Made by a program: the position numbers and the translations under genes
The notes under the pieces: generated by a model
What the model saw: the letters and a program-made list of their open reading frames with translations, nothing else
What the model was told of the DNA's origin: nothing
Databases searched by the model: none
In this document: piece by piece, positions 8,024-16,284 of the stretch
How the letters are laid out: every line of letters starts with the position of its first letter
Position numbering within the stretch: position 1 is the stretch's first letter
Assembly: GCA_000155715.1 (NCBI GenBank)
Contig: DS990601.1
Location: 62,001 to 126,000 of the forward strand
Origin: a gamma proteobacterium HTCC5015
GTDB taxonomy: Bacteria; Pseudomonadota; Gammaproteobacteria; HTCC5015
DNA length: 64,000 nt
Direction of reading: 5' to 3'

Positions 8024-9313
8024 ATGGGTACCACTTTATTCATTGTCGCCGTCATCGTGGGTTTGTTGCTTTGGAAACGCCCTAAAGATGATGGCAAACC
8101 TCATAATGATTATTTCAGATCACTTGAGTCGGTGTATCAGTCTAACGGACTGAGCGAGCCGCGATTGATAATTGATGGGCAGCGCCTCGATCAAAACATT
8201 GACTCGCTGGTGCAAAAAATTGGCAGTGACCGCTATCGCATTGTTGCCAAATCGCTGCCGTCACTACCACTTTTGCGTCACGTGATGGCTCGCGCCAATA
8301 CGCGCAAGCTCATGGTCTTTCATCGACCCTTCCTCAGTGTCATTGTCCGAGAAATTCCCGATGCAGACATTTTATTGGGCAAACCCATGCCCATTGCCGC
8401 CGTAAAACGTTTCTATAAAAACTTAACGCCTGAGCAGATTCACAGTGCCAACCGACAAATTCAATGGCTCGTCGATGGCCTGGAGCACCTTGAAGAGTAT
8501 CGTGCGCTGGCACAATCTCTAAACGTGACACTTCGCATTAACTTGGAAATTGATATCGGCTTACATCGCGGCGGCTTCAAACAAGGTGGAAGTGACTATC
8601 CCGAGGCCTTAAGGTACATCCACAGCCATACAGAATATTTAGCGCTTTCTGGGCTGATGGGCTACGAGCCCCACATCGCCAAGATGCCGCTGGCGAGCGC
8701 CGAGCGAATGAACAAAGCCAAATCCAAGGCCACCGCGCAATATCAATGGTTCAAGGACTACATAAAGCTTAATTATTCAGACACTTACAGAACAAACCTC
8801 ACCTTTAATGGCGCGGGAAGCCCCACCTGTCAGCTGTACCAAAGCGACGACACGATCAATGATATCAGCGCCGGCTCTAGCCTCTTGATGCCCACGGATT
8901 TTGACTTGCTCAGCATCCGCGATCAAAAGCCCGCACTGTTTATTGCGACGCCAGTGATTAAAGCACTGGGAGCGCTCGAACTGCCTTTTTTAGAGCCTAT
9001 CTGCTCCCTGCTCGCCCGCTACAATCCCAACTGGCAACGCAGCTACTTTATCTACGGCGGCTACTGGAAAGCCACACCCTGCTCGCCTCAAGGCCTGAGT
9101 AACAACGGCCTATACGGGCGCAGCTCCAACCAAGAGTTGTTGACTGGCAGTGGCAGCAGCCAGCTGAAGATAAACGACGTCGTGTTTTTGAGGCCCAGCC
9201 AGTCCGAGGCGGTACTGCTAGAGTTTGGTGAAATTTTAGTCGTTCGAAACAACGAGATTGCCGAACAATGGCCTCATTTGGCGCAAAGCTGCATTGAGAA
9301 CGGCATTCAGTAA
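8024..9313 (+). CDS. Alanine racemase-fold PLP enzyme (DSD1/D-threonine aldolase-like)
   Basis: A 429-residue protein. A short N-terminal hydrophobic segment (residues 4-17) suggests membrane anchoring. An alanine-racemase-like N-terminal TIM barrel follows, with the probable PLP lysine in RIVAKSLPSLPLL and a barrel strand LRINLEIDIGLHRGG. The C-terminal part contains IYGGYWKATPCSP, as in D-threonine aldolase or D-serine dehydratase (DSD1) relatives. It probably acts on a D-amino or beta-hydroxy amino acid; the substrate is not visible. It is the first chromosomal-type gene after the mobile element and converges on trpS. Confidence 0.7.
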   Translation: MGTTLFIVAVIVGLLLWKRPKDDGKPHNDYFRSLESVYQSNGLSEPRLIIDGQRLDQNIDSLVQKIGSDRYRIVAKSLPSLPLLRHVMARANTRKLMVFHRPFLSVIVREIPDADILLGKPMPIAAVKRFYKNLTPEQIHSANRQIQWLVDGLEHLEEYRALAQSLNVTLRINLEIDIGLHRGGFKQGGSDYPEALRYIHSHTEYLALSGLMGYEPHIAKMPLASAERMNKAKSKATAQYQWFKDYIKLNYSDTYRTNLTFNGAGSPTCQLYQSDDTINDISAGSSLLMPTDFDLLSIRDQKPALFIATPVIKALGALELPFLEPICSLLARYNPNWQRSYFIYGGYWKATPCSPQGLSNNGLYGRSSNQELLTGSGSSQLKINDVVFLRPSQSEAVLLEFGEILVVRNNEIAEQWPHLAQSCIENGIQ

Positions 9314-9337
9314 AACCGACAAAGCCGTTCTTGCTCG

Positions 9338-10345
9338 CTAGGCCATAGGTGAAATGCCGACGGCATTGCGCAATTGGGCGATTTTAGGGGCGCTGTAATC
9401 TCGCGCTTTTTCCGCGCCGCGTTTAAGCGTTTCTTCAATATACGCGGGGTCGGCGAGCAAGGCTTCGTAGCGCTCGCGGGGCTCGGCTAATAGGGCGTCG
9501 AGATACTCAAACAATTGCTGCTTGGCGAAACCCCAGGCCAAGCCCTCTTCTAGCTCTTTGCGCATCGCCGCCGTTTCACTCTCGCTGGCGAAGGCTTTAA
9601 AAATGGAAAACACGGTGCTGCTATCAGGGTCTTTGGGTTCGCCCGGCTCCAGTGAATTGGTGACGATTTTCATGATGTGCTTGCGAAGCTTCTTCTGCGG
9701 CGCAAACAGAGGAATCGTGTTGTCGTAGGATTTCGACATCTTGCGGCCATCTAAACCCTGAAGTACCGCCGAGTCTTCATCCACTTGCGCTTCAGGCAGT
9801 GCGAAGTGCTCGCCATAGAGGTGATTAAAGCGCTGCGCCATATCCCGCGCCATTTCAAGATGCTGAATCTGATCGCGCCCCACGGGAACGCGATCGGCGT
9901 CGAACAACAGCATGTCTGCGGCCATTAGCACAGGGTAATTAAACAACCCCATCGTCACCGCCTTATCGGGGTCGTTGCCTTCGGCCTCGTTTGCATCGAC
10001 AGCCGCTTTATAAGCGTGGGCGCGATTGAGTAAGCCTTTGGCGCTGATGCAGCTCAACAACCAATTTAATTCGGTCACTTCGGGAATATCGGACTGTCGA
10101 TAAAAAGTCACATTCTCAGGATCAAGGCCTAGAGCTAGCCAAGTAGCGGCAATCTCTAAGCTGGAGCGGCGCACGCGCTCGGGATCTTGGCATTTGATCA
10201 GCGCGTGGTAATCAGCGAGAAAAAAATAAGAATTGACGCTGCTGTCTGTGCTGGCCTCAATGGCTGGCCGAATGGCACCAACGTAATTACCGAGGTGTGG
10301 TGTTCCCGTGGTAGTAATTCCAGTTAAAACAACAGGTTTCTTCAT
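9338..10345 (-). CDS. trpS: Tryptophanyl-tRNA synthetase
   Basis: Class I aminoacyl-tRNA synthetase charging tRNA-Trp, 335 residues when started at 10345 ([11 protein letters not shown]). The longer frame to 10408 adds a non-conserved stretch and is unlikely. The HIGH-like motif is TPHLGN and the KMSKS motif [10 protein letters not shown] is intact. The length is typical of bacterial TrpS. It stands alone on the minus strand, divergent from the FabG4-like gene. Confidence 0.97.
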   Translation of the reverse strand: MKKPVVLTGITTTGTPHLGNYVGAIRPAIEASTDSSVNSYFFLADYHALIKCQDPERVRRSSLEIAATWLALGLDPENVTFYRQSDIPEVTELNWLLSCISAKGLLNRAHAYKAAVDANEAEGNDPDKAVTMGLFNYPVLMAADMLLFDADRVPVGRDQIQHLEMARDMAQRFNHLYGEHFALPEAQVDEDSAVLQGLDGRKMSKSYDNTIPLFAPQKKLRKHIMKIVTNSLEPGEPKDPDSSTVFSIFKAFASESETAAMRKELEEGLAWGFAKQQLFEYLDALLAEPRERYEALLADPAYIEETLKRGAEKARDYSAPKIAQLRNAVGISPMA

Positions 10346-10567
10346 TTTTTTAAACCAAATTATGAATTTAACAAAGTCGCGGCAAAGCGAGCTTACCACG
10401 GCCATCACCGCGAATCAGCACAACGCGCCAACGTGCGCGGCGCAGAAAAACTATCTTTGTCGACCTAGCTCTATTGCAGCGCAGCAATATGGCGTTAGGA
10501 TAGGCTCACTTTTTTTGAACACGAATTGGGTTCCACCCATACAACATCAACCTAGGAGTGCACCACA

Positions 10568-11968
10568 GTGAGTGACGGTTACATCAACTTTGCCAACAGC
10601 AGCTTGGGTCAGACCTTGATCAAATCATTCGGCCTTCCCAACCCTGAAATTCTCGACCGCTACGAAGCAGGCCAGGATTTTATTCGCGGCTCACTTTTAC
10701 TGGGCGCTGCCGAAGGTGCCGAGCTGTCTAGCGCAATTGCCAAAACGCTTGGGAACAGCCAGTCCCCTATTCTCACCAGTGGCGATACAGCGGCCAAGGC
10801 GCTGAAAAGTGCCAAGCTATCAGCGGCCAGCTACACACCGAATGAAGAAGACGGCCAAAAATTTGGCGCACTGGTGTTCGATGCCAGCGGCATTAAAAAC
10901 AGCGCGCAGCTGCGTCAGATGTATGATTTCTTCCACCCCGTAGCGCGCAAAATGGCCAAAAGCGGTCGTTTAATTGTGATTGGTCGCACGCCCGAGTTGT
11001 GCAAAGACCCCAAAGAGCAAACGGCCCAACGCGCACTCGAGGGTTTTGTTCGCTCTTGCGGCAAAGAAATCCGCAAAGGCAGCACGTCTCAATTGATTTA
11101 CGTCGCGCCCGGCGCGGAAAATCAACTCGACTCGACACTGCGCTTTTTCCTCAGCAGCAAGTCAGCCTATGTATCGGCGCAAGTCGTTCGCATTTCTAAA
11201 GCCGCCGAGCAAAGCGTAAGCAACTGGGAAAAGCCCTTGGCCGAAAAAGTGGCTCTAGTAACAGGCGCCTCTCGCGGCATTGGCAAAGCTATTGCTGAGA
11301 CACTGGCTCGCGATGGAGCCAAAGTTGTTTGCCTCGATATCCCCCCCTCAGAGGAAGAGTTGAAAGCCGTTGCCACGGAATTGGGTGGCGAAGCTCTGGC
11401 GCTCGACATCACCGCCGAGGAAGCCCCCCAAACGATTACCGACTACTTTAAAAACAACCACCAAGGCTTGGACATCATTGTCCACAACGCCGGTGTGACG
11501 CGCGACAAAACGCTGGGCCGCATGAAACCCCAGTTTTGGGACATGACGCTAGACATCAACCTGTCTTCTGAAGAGCGCATCAACGATGCTCTGCTGGCGG
11601 CTGACGCGATCAACGAGAATGGCCGCGTTATCTGCGTGTCATCCATTAGCGGTATCGCTGGCAATATGGGCCAGACCAACTACTCCACCAGTAAAGCGGG
11701 CGTAATCGGCATGGTTCAATCGATGTCGCCTGTACTGAACAAGAAGAACATCACCATCAACGCCGTTGCCCCTGGGTTTATCGAAACGGCGATGACCGCA
11801 GCTATTCCCTTTGCGATCCGCCAAGCGGGCCGTCGCATGAACTCCATGAGCCAAGGCGGCTTGCCCGTCGATGTGGCCGAGGCCATTGCATGGTACGCCA
11901 ATCCCGCCTCTGCGGGCGTGACGGGCAACGTTGTTCGCGTTTGCGGTCAAAGCTTACTCGGCGCCTAA
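10568..11968 (+). CDS. High-molecular-weight 3-oxoacyl-ACP/CoA reductase (FabG4-like)
   Basis: A 466-residue short-chain dehydrogenase with an extra N-terminal domain of about 210 residues, as in mycobacterial FabG4. The catalytic half has the NAD(P) motif VTGASRGIGKA (about 231), HNAGVTRD, and the active-site Ser-Tyr-Lys in SSISGIAG and NYSTSKAG. It would reduce 3-oxoacyl thioesters to 3-hydroxyacyl thioesters. The MaoC-like gene follows 58 bases later; the same pair is adjacent in Mycobacterium tuberculosis (FabG4-HtdX), implying a joint reduction/dehydration route. A plausible ribosome site (AGGAGTG) precedes the start. Confidence 0.88.
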   Translation: MSDGYINFANSSLGQTLIKSFGLPNPEILDRYEAGQDFIRGSLLLGAAEGAELSSAIAKTLGNSQSPILTSGDTAAKALKSAKLSAASYTPNEEDGQKFGALVFDASGIKNSAQLRQMYDFFHPVARKMAKSGRLIVIGRTPELCKDPKEQTAQRALEGFVRSCGKEIRKGSTSQLIYVAPGAENQLDSTLRFFLSSKSAYVSAQVVRISKAAEQSVSNWEKPLAEKVALVTGASRGIGKAIAETLARDGAKVVCLDIPPSEEELKAVATELGGEALALDITAEEAPQTITDYFKNNHQGLDIIVHNAGVTRDKTLGRMKPQFWDMTLDINLSSEERINDALLAADAINENGRVICVSSISGIAGNMGQTNYSTSKAGVIGMVQSMSPVLNKKNITINAVAPGFIETAMTAAIPFAIRQAGRRMNSMSQGGLPVDVAEAIAWYANPASAGVTGNVVRVCGQSLLGA

Positions 11969-11991
11969 AAAGCAGCCGAAACATCCTGTAA

Positions 11992-12012
11992 AGTGGCCCT
12001 TGTTGGGCCACT
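11992..12012 (+). promoter_or_regulatory. Intergenic hairpin between fabG4-like and maoC-like genes
   Basis: AGTGGCCC-TTGTT-GGGCCACT forms a perfect 8-bp stem with a 5-base loop. No T run follows, so it is more likely an mRNA-processing or stabilising hairpin within the two-gene operon than a terminator. Confidence 0.45.
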
Positions 12013-12026
12013 GAGTGGAGAATAAG

Positions 12027-12890
12027 ATGAGCACTCAAGTATTAGAAAATAGTCCCGGCATTTTGGGCCTGTACGCGCGAGCACTACTGCCTAAAAAAGC
12101 CGACCCAAAAGCCAGCCAGCTCCCCAATCTGGTCAAAAAACTGGTTGGCGTTCGCGCCGATGACAAACGGGTCACCCGTTACAACAACGTCTGTGGCTTT
12201 AAACAGGGCGACACACTAGCGCCAACCTACCCTCACATGCTGGCCTTTCCCATTCATATGGAAATGATGCTGGATAAAGCGTTTCCCTTTGCTTTGATGG
12301 GTTTGGTTCACGTTTCTAATCAAATCACGCAAATTCGTCCCATCGCGGTTAGCGAATCTATCGATATCGAGTGCCGCTTCGGCGATTTGCGCGATCACGA
12401 AAAGGGCAAAGTGATTGAGCTTTGGACTACTGTCTACGCCGCCGGTGAAAAGGTCTGGGAAAGCCGCTCAGACATGCTAGCCCGCGTTAAAACAGAAAAA
12501 GGCAAGGCGGCTAAAGCCAAGCCCGTTGAAGCGGTTGCCACGTTAACTGAAAACTGGAAATTGCCCTCCAACTTAGGTCGTCGTTACGCCGCTGTCTCAG
12601 GCGATAGTAATCCCATTCACATTACGGGATTAAGTGCCAAACTATTTGGGTTTAAAGGGCATATCGCTCACGGCATGTGGACGAAAGCGCGGGCACTGGC
12701 TGCCGTTCAGGCAGAACTGCCCAATAGCTTTAATATTGAAGTGCAGTTTAAGCTGCCGATTTTCCTGCCCGCTGAAGTCGGCTTTTACCGCGAAGGCCCC
12801 ATTGCCAATGCGCAAATTGAGGTTCGAGACCAAAAAGGTAAAAAACCCCATATGCGCGGGCAAATCACAGCCCAGAGCCAACAGTCGTAA
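12027..12890 (+). CDS. MaoC-like acyl dehydratase (HtdX-like)
   Basis: A double hot-dog protein of about 287 residues. The hydratase signature is VSGDSNPIH followed by FKGHIAHGMWTKA, holding the catalytic Asp and His. It would hydrate or dehydrate (R)-3-hydroxyacyl/enoyl thioesters. The start at 12027 (MSTQVLENS) is preferred over 12015 because GGAG lies 7 bases upstream. It is co-directional with the FabG4-like reductase and ends in a strong terminator. Confidence 0.85.
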   Translation: MSTQVLENSPGILGLYARALLPKKADPKASQLPNLVKKLVGVRADDKRVTRYNNVCGFKQGDTLAPTYPHMLAFPIHMEMMLDKAFPFALMGLVHVSNQITQIRPIAVSESIDIECRFGDLRDHEKGKVIELWTTVYAAGEKVWESRSDMLARVKTEKGKAAKAKPVEAVATLTENWKLPSNLGRRYAAVSGDSNPIHITGLSAKLFGFKGHIAHGMWTKARALAAVQAELPNSFNIEVQFKLPIFLPAEVGFYREGPIANAQIEVRDQKGKKPHMRGQITAQSQQS

Positions 12891-12912
12891 TATCGATTAA
12901 TGGCCTGCCAAT

Positions 12913-12941
12913 AAAAAAGCCGACATTCAGTCGGCTTTTTT
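12913..12941. terminator. Bidirectional rho-independent terminator
   Basis: AAAAAAGCCGAC-ATTCA-GTCGGCTTTTTT: a GC stem with an A run on one side and a T run on the other. It serves both the MaoC-like gene (plus) and the tilS-membrane protein transcript (minus) that converge here. Confidence 0.9.
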
Positions 12942-12960
12942 GTGTTCGTCGTATGCAGGG

Positions 12961-13746
12961 TCACTCCCACACAAATACTTCTACTAACCCCACCGCATAA
13001 AACGCTAAGCCGATAAGCACTTTGGGATAGTGTTTTTGATCGAGTAACTTCAATAGAAAAGCGCCGCCCAAACCACATAGCGCATAGGGTATAAAGATTT
13101 CCCAAGTGGTAAAGTTCATTAAATCGGGGCGAAAATAGTAAAAGTAGTAAACATTAAACGTGATCAAGCTGAAGCTATTTGCCAGCGTCTCCAAAACCAT
13201 GGCATCAATCGCAATTAGCACCCCTTTGGCAGGTATGGAATCGGCCATCGGAGAGCGGCGAATCTCCAGCATGCGGTGAAAGAAATACAGATAAAAACCG
13301 TACATCGCCCAAACGACGGCGGTGGCACCCGAGGTGTAGCCATTGTGAACGGGCCAAATTCGATACTCCCAAGCGGGCCTTCCTAAAAAGTGGGCAAAGG
13401 CCGAATCAAAGGCAATTTCACACAACACCCCACAGGCAAAAGTCGCCCCCATATACAGTATTAGCGTGGGCCACTGGGGGCGAATCCACTGCCGCGCCAG
13501 TAAACAGTTGAACCCATAGAGCAGCGGCGTGAAAAATACAAAGAAAGCCACGACGAAAATATGCGCCGACTGACCATGGTAAGGAACCTCCGTAATTTGA
13601 GAAGGCTCGACGACAAACTGTAGGAACAAGCGTGTGTAAACCCACAATACGGCGTAGGTCAGCACGAGAATTTTTAATAATTTTACCGCAAGACCACCCG
13701 CAGACATGGGTTGTTCACGGGCAAACAAGGTACGACTCTGACTCAC
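12961..13746 (-). CDS. Multi-span inner-membrane protein, function unknown
   Basis: A 261-residue protein with about six or seven hydrophobic segments and short polar loops. I do not recognise a family. Conserved-looking features are an aromatic-rich segment NVYYFYYFRPD and the start region MSQSRTLFAREQ. Its start overlaps the end of tilS by 4 bases, so it is translationally coupled to tilS. It ends before the bidirectional terminator. Confidence 0.7.
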   Translation of the reverse strand: MSQSRTLFAREQPMSAGGLAVKLLKILVLTYAVLWVYTRLFLQFVVEPSQITEVPYHGQSAHIFVVAFFVFFTPLLYGFNCLLARQWIRPQWPTLILYMGATFACGVLCEIAFDSAFAHFLGRPAWEYRIWPVHNGYTSGATAVVWAMYGFYLYFFHRMLEIRRSPMADSIPAKGVLIAIDAMVLETLANSFSLITFNVYYFYYFRPDLMNFTTWEIFIPYALCGLGGAFLLKLLDQKHYPKVLIGLAFYAVGLVEVFVWE

Positions 13747-15041
13747 AATCTCTCCCAGTCGATCAAAATACCGATTAATTGTGCCCCATCATACAAATAA
13801 GGGCAACCATCGCGCAGCCACGGTGGCACTTTTTGTTCTTGAAAGTACGCCTTTTGCGTTTGCGAAACGCCCTTGCGAGGCTGAATAATACGATCCTGAG
13901 CGGAGGCACTCGCTCGAAAACAAACCCTCAGTGTTTGATTGGGTTTAATCGCAATGCCCTGCTCTTCACACCATTCCTGAGACAGCGGTCGCTGTAGGCT
14001 AGGCAACATCAATTCATCTTGCGTCTGCCACTCCCAATCACCGTTAGACCCCAGTGTTTGGTCGAGCGCTCTTCGCCAATACAGGGCTTTCTGAAAGCGG
14101 CTGACGCCCTGTCGCTGGTCTTTTCCCCAAGCCACAGTGCCAGCACCCTCTTGCCGCTCTCCCAACTCGGAATAACACAGCGCATCAATCGCCTGTAAAA
14201 TTTTATAACGCGGCGCGGGCTCACTCCCCGCCAACCACGCTCGAATCAGTGACAGGCGATCCGCTTTTACCATTCCCTCCAGCGCCGATAGGGGCAACAC
14301 TTTGCCCCGCTCGCGAGTGTGTAATCGAGCCATCTGTTGCCAGTAATCCAGCTCGCGCTGGCGCACCGATTGCAAGTGCCTCACACTGGCGGACATCGAC
14401 TCAGCCGCCTTGGGCCATCGCTGCTGTAACAATGGCATAACGCGATGGCGCAGATAGTTTCGATCAAACTGCTCGTCGCGATTGCTGTGGTCTTCGACCC
14501 ACTGCAATTGAAACTGGCGAGCATAACTTTGCAAATCAGCTTTAGATTGGTTCAGTAGTGGCCTGCCATGCCACGTGCTCCGAGACGGACTTAACGCTTT
14601 AAGCTCCGGCATGGCCGACAAGCCCTCTACCCCACTGCCGCGCATCAAATTGAGCAACAGCGTCTCCGCTTGGTCTTCCGCGTGGTGGGCGGTCAGCAAG
14701 ACATCGCCGCTTTGAAGGGAATCTGACAGGGCACGATAACGGGCGTCGCGAGCACGCGCTTCAAGAGACAGGCCTGACTCGCTGGGCACAAGTACTCGAC
14801 ACGCTTCAAACGCCACGTCGAGAGAGCGGCTGAATTGCTCGCAGTGAGTGAGCCAATCGTCCGCCACATCCTGTAAGCCGTGGTGGACATGAATGGCTTT
14901 CAACCTCGCCTTGTGCGGCGTCTTTGTCAGCGCATGCAGTAAAACCGTGGAATCTAGACCACCACTGAAAGCCACGACGAAGCGCCCTTGTGGCCATTGA
15001 GCCAATCGTTGAGACAGGGATTCAACCAGTGCGTGGGTCAC
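13743..15041 (-). CDS. tilS: tRNA(Ile)-lysidine synthase
   Basis: A 432-residue ATP pyrophosphatase that converts C34 of tRNA-Ile(CAU) to lysidine. The PP-loop SGGLDSTVLLHA is at about 25, HHGLQDVADDW follows, and HHAEDQAETLLLNLMRGSG is characteristic of TilS. The C-terminal RNA-binding part is present and the length is normal. It follows accA by 8 bases on the same strand, matching the common accA-tilS order. Confidence 0.96.
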   Translation of the reverse strand: MTHALVESLSQRLAQWPQGRFVVAFSGGLDSTVLLHALTKTPHKARLKAIHVHHGLQDVADDWLTHCEQFSRSLDVAFEACRVLVPSESGLSLEARARDARYRALSDSLQSGDVLLTAHHAEDQAETLLLNLMRGSGVEGLSAMPELKALSPSRSTWHGRPLLNQSKADLQSYARQFQLQWVEDHSNRDEQFDRNYLRHRVMPLLQQRWPKAAESMSASVRHLQSVRQRELDYWQQMARLHTRERGKVLPLSALEGMVKADRLSLIRAWLAGSEPAPRYKILQAIDALCYSELGERQEGAGTVAWGKDQRQGVSRFQKALYWRRALDQTLGSNGDWEWQTQDELMLPSLQRPLSQEWCEEQGIAIKPNQTLRVCFRASASAQDRIIQPRKGVSQTQKAYFQEQKVPPWLRDGCPYLYDGAQLIGILIDWERL

Positions 15042-15049
15042 GGCCAGTC

Positions 15050-16003
15050 TTAGGCAGCACCGTAGGCGCGTAGTCTCTGGTAGCGCTGCTCGAGCAACTG
15101 GTCGATATCGCAGTGCAATAGTCGGTCTAACTGCGATTCAAACATAGACTGAATGGACGCTGCCGTTGCCTCGATATCTCTCTGAGCACCGCCCAAAGGC
15201 TCCCTCACCAATTCATCAATCAGGCCCAGCTCCAGCAGTTTGGGAGCAATAACCCCCATGGCCTCTGCGGCCTCGGAGGCCCGTTCGGCGCTCTTCCATA
15301 AAATGGAAGCGCAGCCCTCGGGTGAGATGACGGAGTAGATGCTGTGCTCCAGCATGGCCAGATGATCGCCGACGCCGATCGCGAGCGCTCCACCCGATCC
15401 GCCCTCGCCAATCACAATAGAGAGTACCGGGGTACGCAAGCCCGCAAACAACATCAAACTCTGGGCAATCGCCTCGGATTGTCCCCGCGCTTCAGCGTCG
15501 ATGCCTGGGTAGGCGCCAGGCGTATCGATAAAAGTGAGAACGGGCAGTTCAAAACGCTCGGCCATCCTCGCCAATCGCTGGGCTTTGCGGTACCCCTCGG
15601 GGCGCGGCATGCCAAAATTGCAGCGCAGCTTATCCTTAGTATCGCGCCCCTTCTCGTGGCCAATCACCATCACTGGTCGACCACCGAGTCGAGCGAGCCC
15701 GCCGACAATTGCCGTGTCGTCGGCAAACATGCGGTCGCCATGAAGCGGCTCAAAGTCGGTAAAAAGACGCTCGATGTAATCCAGCGTATGGGGGCGCATG
15801 GGATGGCGTGCCAATTGGCAAACCTGCCATGAACTCAACTTGCCAAAAGTGCTTTCCAGTGTCTGCTGCCGCTTCTGCTCAAGCTGTTTGACTTCGGCGC
15901 GCACATCGAGCCCCGCTTCGGCATCTGTCGATCGACGAAGGCGAGCAATGCGCGTATCTAATTCCGCAATGTCTTGTTCAAAATCGAGATAATTTGGATC
16001 CAT
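15050..16003 (-). CDS. accA: Acetyl-CoA carboxylase carboxyltransferase subunit alpha
   Basis: A 317-residue alpha subunit of acetyl-CoA carboxyltransferase, which forms malonyl-CoA with AccD. It starts [15 protein letters not shown] and contains the typical [14 protein letters not shown] and the glycine-rich [15 protein letters not shown]. The length is normal. A MITE-like element lies only 7 bases upstream of the start, in what would otherwise be a gap of about 14 bases from dnaE; the ribosome site (AAAGAGAC) is at the edge of the insertion. Confidence 0.96.
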   Translation of the reverse strand: MDPNYLDFEQDIAELDTRIARLRRSTDAEAGLDVRAEVKQLEQKRQQTLESTFGKLSSWQVCQLARHPMRPHTLDYIERLFTDFEPLHGDRMFADDTAIVGGLARLGGRPVMVIGHEKGRDTKDKLRCNFGMPRPEGYRKAQRLARMAERFELPVLTFIDTPGAYPGIDAEARGQSEAIAQSLMLFAGLRTPVLSIVIGEGGSGGALAIGVGDHLAMLEHSIYSVISPEGCASILWKSAERASEAAEAMGVIAPKLLELGLIDELVREPLGGAQRDIEATAASIQSMFESQLDRLLHCDIDQLLEQRYQRLRAYGAA

Positions 16004-16009
16004 GTCTCT

Positions 16010-16280
16010 TTAGGGCCTGTTAACACAAATTTTATGATCTCTGCTGGAAGCCATTTTCCTGCCCAGCAAGGCAGAAGGAGTGCCGTGTAGTACGTCTACA
16101 CAAACGACTGATAACGCAGCTGGGCGGAAAATAGCTCCAGCCCTTCGGGTTGTGGCTAACAAAGCGCCACTCATCGTTGCTCGTCGCTCATTTGGATTCA
16201 CCAAACCACGCTCCTTGCGCCTTGATTGGCGCTTTTTTAGTCACAACAGTGACCATCAAATTTGTGTTAACAGGCCCTAA
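16010..16280. mobile_element. MITE-like element, copy A
   Basis: A 265-bp core (16013-16277) flanked by TA duplications within a TTAA target. The ends form perfect inverted repeats starting GGGCCTGTTAACACAAATTT. It is almost identical (3 differences) to copy B at 21551-21821, which lies in the opposite orientation. Short open frames of about 64-66 codons run on both strands through the element, but no transposase is present, so mobilisation would need an enzyme in trans (TA-targeting, IS630 or IS5 type). It fills the dnaE-accA gap. Confidence 0.85.
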
Positions 16281-16284
16281 TTCA

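Noticed and set aside
16010-16280. Open frames of 64 and 66 codons on opposite strands of the MITE
   Set aside because: They span the element end to end in both copies because of its symmetry; no start context or protein family supports them as genes.
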